Made by a program: the position numbers and the translations under genes. From contig CAJTNI010000035.1 of NCBI GenBank assembly GCA_910577945.1, positions 1 through 10,292 on the forward strand: 10,292 nucleotides of DNA, written 5' to 3'. Positions 1-9,600 of this stretch are shown here, in pieces (position 1 is the first letter of the stretch; each line of letters opens with the position of its first letter). Source of the stretch: an uncultured Christensenella sp. (GTDB taxonomy: Bacteria > Bacillota > Clostridia > Christensenellales > Pumilibacteraceae). The notes beneath the pieces are model-generated. The model was not told the origin of the DNA, made no database searches, and saw only the letters and a list, made by a program, of their open reading frames with translations.

Positions 1-2300
<2,300 letters not shown>

Positions 2301-2351
2301 GTCCAATTCCTAAAATAAGAAATTTACAAGATTTAAACATACAAATTGCGG

Positions 2352-2378
2352 TATTGGTGTATTTACATACTACCAATA
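2352..2378 (-). repeat. Imperfect inverted repeat (hairpin) in the 23S leader
   Basis: On the minus strand TATTGGT pairs with ACCAATA (7 bp). The stem continues inward as GTAT/ATAC (4 bp) past one unpaired A and closes on a GTAA tetraloop. No U-tract follows, so it is not a terminator. It lies about 50 nt upstream of the 23S 5' end and could be a processing or folding element of the precursor; that role is inferred. Confidence 0.55.
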
Positions 2379-2558
2379 TTATTTGATATTTTGTATACTC
2401 GCTTTAAGTTATATGCAGTTGTCAATGTGCGACACGGGGCAGGCCTTAGAGGTCAAAAAAAACACAACAAACAACAACCAAAGCTTACGCTCCCCAATGT
2501 TATTGCTTATTATGTCCAGAGGTATGGCTTATATTCGCGATACTTGGATGACCCGTGT

Positions 2559-2576
2559 GCTGTCTTGCGAGACAGC
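2559..2576 (-). other. 5'-terminal stem-loop of the 23S precursor transcript
   Basis: A perfect 7-bp stem GCTGTCT/AGACAGC encloses the tetraloop CGCA. With the promoter at 2583-2611, the predicted +1 (2576, a G) is the first base of the stem, so the transcript would begin directly in a hairpin. Base-paired 5' ends are known to hinder 5'-end-dependent RNA decay and pyrophosphohydrolases; that role here is inferred. There is no U-tract, so it is not a terminator. Confidence 0.6.
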
Positions 2577-2582
2577 TTTGTC

Positions 2583-2611
2583 ATAATATCACATATATAT
2601 GGGCATGTCAA
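2583..2611 (-). promoter_or_regulatory. Strong sigma-A/sigma-70 promoter for the 23S rRNA gene
   Basis: On the minus strand TTGACA (2611-2606) is followed by an exact 17-nt spacer and TATTAT (2588-2583). The -10 is immediately preceded by TGA, giving the extended -10 pattern TGn. The expected +1 is the G at 2576. The -35 is perfect and the -10 differs from TATAAT at one base. Position, orientation and the A/T block just upstream all fit an rRNA promoter. It lies between the terminator of the upstream helicase gene and the 23S, so the rRNA appears to have its own start. Confidence 0.85.
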
Positions 2612-2662
2612 GCGTTTTTTCAAAAAAAATCAAAAATTTTTTAAAAAAGTTTTTTCTTTTAT
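2612..2662 (-). promoter_or_regulatory. A/T-tract UP-like element upstream of the 23S promoter
   Basis: Directly upstream of the -35, the stretch 2615-2662 is almost pure A/T (44 of 48 bases), made of alternating runs of five to eight A or T. Such blocks bind the RNA polymerase alpha C-terminal domain (UP element) and/or bend DNA, and are typical of rRNA promoters. The flanking DNA beyond 2664 returns to G+C-rich composition, so the block is sharply delimited. Function is inferred from position and composition. Confidence 0.6.
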
Positions 2663-2752
2663 TCATACCGCTTTTCTCGCGCGCGTTCGCCCGCCGCAGA
2701 GCCTAGGCGGTCGCGGCAATATTTGCTTCGGTTTTGCACCGGACTGACTACG

Positions 2753-2779
2753 AAAAAGGACGGACTTTCCGTCCGTCCT
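2753..2779 (-). terminator. Rho-independent terminator of the helicase-nuclease gene
   Basis: On the minus strand GGACGGAC (2778-2771), loop GGAAA, then GTCCGTCC (2765-2758) form a perfect 8-bp GC-rich stem, extended by one A-T pair, followed by a run of T (2757-2753). It lies 25 bp past the stop codon at 2804 and upstream of the 23S promoter. It should therefore keep helicase transcription from entering the rRNA gene. Confidence 0.88.
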
Positions 2780-2803
2780 CGGTCTTGATTATACCGCCGC
2801 GCG

Positions 2804-5800
2804 CTAGTTGACGCAAGCCAATATATCGCTTATCACCTTTTCCGAATCGTCGTACCATTCGCTCGACCACACGCGCAGCAACTTCCAGCCGCGGCTTTCG
2901 AGGAACTTTTTGCGCATGACGTCGCGCTCTCTCGCCTTTAAGTCTTTTTCGAGCAGCATATCGTCGCACTCGATGCCGACCGCGTACTCGCCCTTGGCGT
3001 TTTTGACCGCCACGTCCAGCTTGTAGCTGCCCATGCCGACGTTGCGCTCGACGTCCGCGCCGCGTTTGACGAGCGCGGCGTAAAGCTTATCGGCGAGCCC
3101 GCCGCTTTTCGCCTCTGTGCGCGGCAGCCCGATATCGACGAACGAGCTCAAAACCTGCTCCGCGCCCGCACGGTCGCCGCTCGAAATGCAATACGCGTAG
3201 TCGAGGTACTTGCGCAAAATATGCACGCCCGTCGTTTTTATATCGTCGACGCGCAGGTCGGACGGGATTATAGACGTAACTATATCTATTTTGCGCTTGG
3301 CGCGGCTTATCGCGACGTTTAGCCGATTTTCGCCGCCCGGGCGGTTGAGCCAGCCGAAATTGCGGCTCATCACGCCTTTCGCGTTATGCGCGTACGCGAA
3401 CGAAAATATTATGCGGTCGCGTTCGTCGCCCTGCACGTTTTCAATATTCTTGACGAACAGCCCGTAGTCCTCGCCGTCGCGCCTGCGCTTGACCGCCGAC
3501 GAATACGCCGTTTTGAAACGGGCGTCCGCGTCGCACTTTTTGTCTATCATATCCAGAATACAATCGCGCTGCTGCGCGTTGAACGTAATAACGCCCAGCG
3601 TTTCGCGCTCCGCCTGCGGCAGCTTTTCGACCTCGTCGAGATACGCCGTCAACAGCGACAGCACCTTTTCCGCCTCCGCGCGGTTTACCCTGTCCTCCCA
3701 TACGCCGTTTACCTTGTGCACCGTTATGGGCGGCGCGGCGGACGGCGTGGGGTTGGGGGAAATATTGAGCCTGCCGCCGTAGAACGCGGCGTTGGAAAAC
3801 GCGATGAGCTCCTCGTAACGGGAGCGGTAATGGTACGACAGCATAACCTCCGGGAACTTGAACCGCGCAATGTCGAGCAAGCTCTCCTCCTCCAACACCG
3901 CCTCGCTCTCCTCGTCCTCGTCTACGGTTATTCTGCCGTCGCCCAAGCTCGACGGGCGGAGCTGCTTGTGGTCGCCGCACACGACCAGCCGCTTTGCGCG
4001 CGCGATTGCGGGAATGCCGCGCTCCACGTAAATCTGCGACGCCTCGTCGAACACCAAAAGCTCGAACAGGTCGTTTTTGAGCGGCAGCACCTCGCTGACC
4101 GCCTCGGGCGTCATCAGGAAAATGCGCACGCCCCTGAACAGCTCGAACTCGAACTTTTCCACAAACTTGCCTATCGCGGGACGGCGCTTGCCGTCGATTG
4201 CGCGCAGCATGTCGCCGCGCCGCTTGCTTTCCGCGATATTAGCGTTGAACTCCGTTTTGAGCACGTTCATCGTCTTGTCGCGCGTCAGCATACGTTTTTT
4301 GTCTATGCTCTGACAAATGCGCGACACCACCGTCGAATACCCCGATATGCCCGTCAAGACGTCGCGGTCTTCGTTCTCGAACCTGTCTATATACGCGTAC
4401 CCGCAGTATTCGGCGAGCCGCCTGTCGAGCGCCGACGTGGGCTTGCCCGTTTCCGCGGAAATCAAGTACAGCGCGCCGTAGTACAGCCGCGTGCAAAAAT
4501 CGAGCGAGTCCGCCGCAAGCTTGGCGTTGTGGAAATTGTTGTATTCCTTTAACCCGTTGTACAAATCGACGGGCGCTTTGACAAACGTTTTGTACAGCGC
4601 GCGGTTGTAAATATCGAAATTGCGCTTTAAAAACGCTTTAAGCGCGCGCTTGAACTTGAATTTGCCGCGGTATGCGTACAAATCGAGTATGCCGTCCAGC
4701 TCGGCGACGCGCTCGGCGACCTGCGCCGACGACAAGCCCTTTTTAAAGTCGATTAGCCACCCGTACTTTTCCGCAAGCGAATAGTATTCGTCGAGCGTGC
4801 GCAAAAGCTCCGCGTCGTCCAGATACGCGCACGCGTTTTTGACGCTTTCGTACCCGCAATCCAAAAGCGCGTTCGGCACGCATGCGCGGAACACCGCCGC
4901 CTCGTCCGAGGTGGCTACCGTGCGCTCCGCCGCCTTGAACGGATTGTCGAGGTTTTCGCGGTAAATCCTTATCATGGGCGCGCCGAAATCGCCAGACTCC
5001 AACCGCGCCGCCAAGCCGTCGAGCGCCGCGAGGTCGGCGTCCACCGTCGCCACCGCGCGATTGTACGCGGGCGCGTTGAACGGCGCGGGGCTGTCCGCCG
5101 CGTCGAACATGACTTTGAGCCGCGCGTAGAACGTCGCCTTATCCTTGGGGTCGTCCACAAACAGCGCGTACTTGGCGAGCCGACCGAGCCGCGAGTAAAT
5201 AACCGACAGCGCCGCGTGCTTCTGACTGACTATCAGCACGTTTTTGCCGTCGTCCACGGCGTCGGTTATCATGGAAGTGATGGTCTGCGACTTGCCCGTG
5301 CCCGGCGGGCCTTGCATGACGAGCGTGTGCTCGGTCGCCGATTTTTCTATCGCGCGCTCCTGCGAGACGTTGAGCTCGTTTATGTAATCTATAAATCCCT
5401 CGCTGTCCACGGGATACGCGCCGTCGGCGAGCTCCTCGCTGTCGCCGTACATGTCGTCTATCTCGTCCGCGCCCTCCAAAAGCCCCGTGAGCGTGGGCGG
5501 CATTACGCCCGACTCGATGATATCGTCGAAATCCTTTTGCATTGCGCCGCTGTTCATTGGGAACATGCCGACGGCGGCGGAATTGACGAGCTTGTACTCG
5601 TTGTCTTTAAGCTTGGGAAAGGTTTTGTCGGTATATTGCGCGAGCTTCGCCAAATCGGTAGGCGTGCCGTCCTTGGCAATCGTTATTCCGCTTTCCGCAT
5701 AGAACGCCAAAAGGTCGCGCACAAACGCACTCTTGATAATGTTATCGACGGCGCACGACGGCAGCGACAGCGCGCCCTTGCCGTTGAACTTGTTGTAGCA

Positions 5801-6493
5801 CAGTATGAGCGCGTTGTTGTACGTTATGTCGCGCGAATCGTCGGCGGTCATTATTATGCGCCCGCCCGTGTTTTCCAGCGTGACGGGGAACAGCACAAGC
5901 GGCGCGGAAACGTTAAACGAGTTTTTGCCCTCGCCGCACTTGCCGATTGCGAACGGATACCCGACGTACAGCGTGTTGCTGCCCGTTTCGCGCAGCGACG
6001 AATCCGCCGCGCGTATCAGCCTGTTGTACTGCGTGTACAGCTCCGACTCGCCGTCGCACAGCTCGATACGCGCGCCGCCGCACGACAACAGCGCGTCGAT
6101 TACCGCGGCGTTGCGCTTGCCGTCCTTGCCGCACAGGTCAATCGCCCTGCCCGCGACGGGCTTGGACAAATACAGCATGCGGTTGCGGCGGTTGATATTG
6201 GTAAGCCGCGATTGCAGGTTTTTGAGCGTGTCCTTCACCTCGGCGCGCATCATCGTCAGCTTGACGGGCTTTTGCTCGCCGAGAATAATATTCAAAAATC
6301 CCATGCCGTAATTGGCGACAAAACTCCTGCCTATGCCGCTTATTTTGAGCATGTCCTCCGCAGTCGTCGGCGCGAGCCGCGCCATGCTTTTGAGCGGCGC
6401 GTCGGCTATAATCGCCGTCGGAGTATGCTTATTTTCTCTGTTGCGCAGTTTTTCGCGATAGTCGTACAGCTTTTGATACAGCGTTTTACTCAT
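2804..6493 (-). CDS. HRDC-DUF4011-SF1 (Upf1-like) helicase with C-terminal PD-(D/E)XK-type nuclease domain
   Basis: Encodes 1229 residues, likely a cytoplasmic ATP-dependent DNA or RNA helicase joined to an endonuclease. Residues ~1-75 resemble an HRDC nucleic-acid-binding domain (helical, with PTTAEDMLKISGIGRSFVANYG at 42-63). Residues ~85-330 resemble DUF4011, including NRRNRMLYLS at 101-110. Helicase motifs are all visible: Walker A GPPGTGKS (395-402), Walker B DEAS (816-819), motif III GDHKQL (840-845), YHYRS (887-891), motif V NVQGDERD (1019-1026) and motif VI NVAISRAK (1059-1066). About 415 mostly helical residues separate Walker A and B. The C-terminus (~1130-1229) resembles Vsr/MTES_1575-type nucleases, with LD at 1159-1160, IECD at 1174-1177, then GWKLLRVWSSEW. 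The ATG at 6493 is chosen over an upstream in-frame one at 6571 because a consensus promoter occupies 6500-6528. No Shine-Dalgarno is present, consistent with a leaderless mRNA. Single-gene proteins of this kind are known among anti-phage systems (I recall the Hhe type), but a repair or RNA-processing role is possible. Proteins read in other frames of this interval are shadows. Confidence 0.9.
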   Translation of the reverse strand: MSKTLYQKLYDYREKLRNRENKHTPTAIIADAPLKSMARLAPTTAEDMLKISGIGRSFVANYGMGFLNIILGEQKPVKLTMMRAEVKDTLKNLQSRLTNINRRNRMLYLSKPVAGRAIDLCGKDGKRNAAVIDALLSCGGARIELCDGESELYTQYNRLIRAADSSLRETGSNTLYVGYPFAIGKCGEGKNSFNVSAPLVLFPVTLENTGGRIIMTADDSRDITYNNALILCYNKFNGKGALSLPSCAVDNIIKSAFVRDLLAFYAESGITIAKDGTPTDLAKLAQYTDKTFPKLKDNEYKLVNSAAVGMFPMNSGAMQKDFDDIIESGVMPPTLTGLLEGADEIDDMYGDSEELADGAYPVDSEGFIDYINELNVSQERAIEKSATEHTLVMQGPPGTGKSQTITSMITDAVDDGKNVLIVSQKHAALSVIYSRLGRLAKYALFVDDPKDKATFYARLKVMFDAADSPAPFNAPAYNRAVATVDADLAALDGLAARLESGDFGAPMIRIYRENLDNPFKAAERTVATSDEAAVFRACVPNALLDCGYESVKNACAYLDDAELLRTLDEYYSLAEKYGWLIDFKKGLSSAQVAERVAELDGILDLYAYRGKFKFKRALKAFLKRNFDIYNRALYKTFVKAPVDLYNGLKEYNNFHNAKLAADSLDFCTRLYYGALYLISAETGKPTSALDRRLAEYCGYAYIDRFENEDRDVLTGISGYSTVVSRICQSIDKKRMLTRDKTMNVLKTEFNANIAESKRRGDMLRAIDGKRRPAIGKFVEKFEFELFRGVRIFLMTPEAVSEVLPLKNDLFELLVFDEASQIYVERGIPAIARAKRLVVCGDHKQLRPSSLGDGRITVDEDEESEAVLEEESLLDIARFKFPEVMLSYHYRSRYEELIAFSNAAFYGGRLNISPNPTPSAAPPITVHKVNGVWEDRVNRAEAEKVLSLLTAYLDEVEKLPQAERETLGVITFNAQQRDCILDMIDKKCDADARFKTAYSSAVKRRRDGEDYGLFVKNIENVQGDERDRIIFSFAYAHNAKGVMSRNFGWLNRPGGENRLNVAISRAKRKIDIVTSIIPSDLRVDDIKTTGVHILRKYLDYAYCISSGDRAGAEQVLSSFVDIGLPRTEAKSGGLADKLYAALVKRGADVERNVGMGSYKLDVAVKNAKGEYAVGIECDDMLLEKDLKARERDVMRKKFLESRGWKLLRVWSSEWYDDSEKVISDILACVN

Positions 6494-6499
6494 ACCGCT

Positions 6500-6528
6500 A
6501 TTATATTGTTTTTCGGGCGGTTTGTCAA
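6500..6528 (-). promoter_or_regulatory. Consensus sigma-A promoter giving a leaderless helicase mRNA
   Basis: On the minus strand a perfect TTGACA (6528-6523), a 17-nt spacer and a perfect TATAAT (6505-6500) are followed by AGCGGT and the ATG at 6493. The usual start point, 7 nt after the -10, falls exactly on the A of the ATG. The transcript would thus lack a 5' untranslated region. The promoter lies between the preceding gene's terminator and the start codon, which supports both an independent transcription unit and the shorter start. Confidence 0.85.
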
Positions 6529-6582
6529 GCGGCGACAAGCTATTGCGCGCACGCGCCGCACTCAATAGCATCGGTATTTTCG

Positions 6583-6622
6583 CGCAAGCAAAAAAGCGGC
6601 ATACGCCGCTTTTTTGTTTGCG
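6583..6622. terminator. Bidirectional rho-independent terminator after the M60 peptidase gene
   Basis: An 18-bp stem (6583-6600 with 6605-6622) closes on the 4-nt loop ATAC, with a single G.T pair. The core is GCGGC/GCCGC flanked by six A on one side and six T on the other, so either strand reads as hairpin plus U-tract. It begins 9 bp past the TAA stop at 6632 and chiefly serves the minus-strand peptidase gene. It isolates that gene from the helicase promoter about 55 bp further on. Confidence 0.9.
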
Positions 6623-6631
6623 TTTTTAGAC

Positions 6632-9600
6632 TTACCAAACTACAACGCTGTCGAGATTAGCGCCCTTGTCTAACACCAGCTTGACGCTGTGCTTGCCCGC
6701 GCCGAGCTCGCCCGACAGATACGAAAGCTCGTCGTATCGCGTATCGCCGCCGAGCGACACCTTAGTCTGCTCCTTGCCGTCGATATACACGGTATACATG
6801 CCCGTACCCCTTGCCGAGAACAAGCCGAGTCGCGTGCCCTCGAACTCGAACGTGACGGTCGCCTTTTTATTGCCGACGTACACGTGCCCGAAATTGGACA
6901 GCACCGACTGAGTGGTCCACTTGCCGTTGTACTTGAACATATCGGCGTCGGGCGCGTAGTGCTTGCCGTTCGAAAGCGTCATCACGTTGGAAAACTCCAT
7001 GCCGCTGAGCGCGACCCTGCCGTTGTCCGACGCGGTCACCGCAATGCGGTAATAGCGGAAGGTTTCGGGCTGTTCGAGCTTGACGGACACAAGCTTGCCC
7101 TTGCGCCCAAGCCCGCTCCACTCGCCGATTTTGCGGAACGTTTCGCCGTCGCTAGACGCATCCAGCGAGAACGCCGTGGGCATGCCTATATTCCCGCTGT
7201 TCTTTGCGCTGTATCCGCGCAATACGAAATCGGTCGCCGTAATCTCTTTGCCCACGTCCGCTACTACCACGAACGGATTATTCTCCGACACCCAGAAATC
7301 TTGATGCGTGTGAATATCGGTGTCGGGCTTGCCGTCGAACAAGTGGCTTATGTCGTACAGCCCCTCCTCGACGTTCTTCGTCCACGGCTCGTAGTTCGTA
7401 AGCTTAACGGTCTGTCCGTCGGCGTAGGTATCCGTTTTGGTGTACGTGTACGTATAATCGCGCGTGTAGAAATAATCGGTCTCGAACATGCCCGTCGGCG
7501 GCTCGTAGCTCGACCTGTACGCCGTAGTCACGATTGCCGTCGAAACGGTCGGCTCGGGCGGAACGTAGTCGTCCACGTTCGTGTCGTCGTCGATTGTGCC
7601 GCCCGGTATCTCGAACTTGCCCATGCCCAAGTCGGCATAGCTCCTACCCTTGGACAGCGGGTCGGCGTCGAGCACCGCCTTGTTGTTGAGCGTCACGATT
7701 ATAAAGTGCACCCAATCGTCCTTTTTGAGGTCGTAATCAACGTAATACTTACAGCCGTCCTGAATATTGGTCGTTTGGTTGTGATTCTTAACGTAGCTCT
7801 TTACGTTGACGGCGAGGCTGTAATTCTTGCCGCCGTCCAGCGATATATAGAGGTTGGAGTAAGTCGCGCGCAGGTCGAAACGGTACTTCGCGTCCTCGTC
7901 TATATGGATTTTGCCCTGCAACACCGTAACGGTATTGTCGGCGGGGAACCACACCTGCGCGTTGCCGTTCATGTTCTTGGACGGGTAATTGACGTAGCCG
8001 TGCTCTTTTTCTGTAAAGCCCGCAAACTGCTTTTCGTACGCTTCCTCGACGGTCTTGAAAATGGTATCCGCGGAATACGTGTAGGTCGTTTGGTCTATCT
8101 GATTGGGCTTGCCTATCTGCGGCTCGAACTCGATTACCAGCTCGACGTCGCCGACGGTAAACGCGCCGTCGTCCTTGGTTATGCCTATCGTCACGTAAAT
8201 CTCGCCCGACCTGTCGCCGCCGCTCGGCGTGTAAGTGTAGTAATTGTCGGCGGTCTTTTCAATCGAACCGTGCGCGGGCTCGCTCACGCTCTTGACGGTA
8301 TAGCTGAACCCTTCGGGAATGACGAAGCTGCCGATAACGTCCCTGCCGTTTATCTCGTGCGTCGTGCCGTACTCGAAGAAATTGAAATGATACGGTTCGT
8401 CGCGCTCTATCACGTACGGCTGCATCGTCGAGGCATATTTCTTTTCCCCGTCGTACATGTAGCTGACGCCCGTCTGATAGGTGGACGCGACGGGCACGTA
8501 CATGGGATACGCCTTTTGCTCGTCGGTCAAAGCGTCGTCCGACGTCTCCAAGCCGAGCATGTTCCTTATATAATAGGTAAAGTTGTTATGCGAAACGGAG
8601 GTCGTGGATTTGAGCCACTTGTCGGGCGACTGCCCGCCCGAATTGCGCGCCATGTCGATAAAATTCTTTTGCCCGAAGCTGTGCAGCACCGTCGCGTATC
8701 CCGCGAGCCCGTACCGACCGTTCTCGAATTTTTTGGCGGTGATTTGGTCGAGCGCGAACGTCGCGCTCGTGTATCTGTTCCAACCGCCCATACCGTCGCC
8801 CGACGCGCCCGCTTTGCGCGCCGCGGAAATGCGCGTAAACAAGCTGTACTCGACGAGCGTCACCGCATTATTCGTAACCTCGCCGCCGCCGCCCAAGCCG
8901 AAGCCTTGGAAATTATGGTTGTACTCGTGCATATTGCCCCATGCGCCCGAGTTGACGAACGACTTGTAATTGAGCGAGTTAGCCATCCAGCCCAACGGGC
9001 AATTTACCGACATTTGACTGGGGAACGCGACCGCCGCGCCCGCAGCTACGAACGGGTCGTACAAAAACACTATGCCCTGCCGCCGTATCTGATTGGACGT
9101 GAGCGCGATTTTATCCCACAGCACCGCCGCGTTGTACAAATCCTCGTAGCTGAACGCCTCGGCGTAGCGCTTCGGTCCCGAATGCAGCACGCCCGTTTCC
9201 CACACCTCCAAGTCGAACATGGGGGCGGACGATTTGGCGTTGTCCTCGAACTCTTCGGGCGTGGTGTACCCGAGAATGAAATGCTTGTATTTGACCGCGC
9301 CCGACACCGTGAGCGTGAACGCCGAATTGGTGTTGCGCACGTAGATAGGTCCGCCGACGAACGAGCCTATATAACCCGTGTATACGCCGTCTTTAAGCGT
9401 GGCGGTTGACGGGTTGATTACCAAGGTGTTCATGATTACGGGCATGCGGTTCATGGCGTTTTTCGCCGTCCAAATATTATTGGCTTTGCCGTTGTAAAGC
9501 GCCTGGCCGACGTGGAAAACAAGCTCGCCTACGGCTTTCATGTCTTCCTCGCTGATTTCCACCTTGACAACCTCGCCCGCGGGCGCGTACAAGCCCGTGA

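Larger units (their letters stand above)
2301..2576 (-). other. Transcribed leader of the 23S rRNA gene (pre-23S 5' leader)
   Basis: About 276 nt separate the predicted transcription start (2576) from the 23S 5' end (2300). The stretch is A+T-rich and holds no convincing coding region, tRNA or 5S gene. It starts with a tight hairpin at 2559-2576 and has a second imperfect hairpin at 2352-2378. It also contains TTGACAACTGCATA (2425 to 2412), which resembles the TTGAAAACTGCATA-type tail of 16S-23S spacers in clostridia and relatives. In most bacteria the two flanks of 23S pair into a long stem cut by RNase III or Mini-III; the 3' partner strand would lie outside the window, so this cannot be tested here. 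A standard boxA antitermination motif was not obvious. Confidence 0.65.

Noticed and set aside
2392..2425. Possible second 23S promoter: TTGACA at 2425-2420 with TATACA at 2397-2392
   Set aside because: The spacer is 22 nt, too long for a sigma-A promoter, and nothing like a -10 sits at 16-18 nt. The hexamer is better explained as part of a conserved pre-23S spacer-like motif.
2440..2475. Run of eight T on the minus strand in the 23S leader, considered as a terminator
   Set aside because: The preceding sequence is a GTT/TTG-rich single-stranded stretch with no stable hairpin, and a terminator here would abolish 23S transcription.
2346..2747. 133-codon plus-strand open frame through the 23S leader and promoter
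   Set aside because: It overlays the rRNA leader, the promoter and the A/T-tract element on the opposite strand. Its low-complexity Lys/Phe/Asn run is the translation of the A/T tracts, and it has no credible ribosome binding site or homology.
2301..2803. Search for a tRNA, 5S rRNA, CRISPR array or insertion-sequence ends in the intergenic region
   Set aside because: No cloverleaf with a TTCRA arm, no 5S-like sequence, no spaced direct repeats and no terminal inverted repeats with target duplication were seen.
3386..4552. 388-codon open frame on the plus strand
   Set aside because: Antisense to the helicase motif region, where the minus-strand protein has every SF1 motif in order; a shadow.
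5216..6568. 450-codon open frame on the plus strand
   Set aside because: Antisense to the helicase N-terminal half, with the same Arg/Val/Ala bias and no domain; a shadow of the minus-strand gene.
6494..6571. Upstream in-frame ATG at 6571 extending the helicase by 26 residues
   Set aside because: The extension is encoded by the promoter region itself and would need transcription to start in the 12-bp gap after the upstream terminator, where I see no promoter. The added residues do not resemble the start of an HRDC-type domain.
6689..9409. 906-codon open frame on the plus strand
   Set aside because: It is antisense to the M60 peptidase, shows no recognisable domain and has an Arg/Val/His/Ala-rich, low-information composition typical of the complement of G+C-rich coding DNA. 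The minus-strand frame has clear domain motifs.
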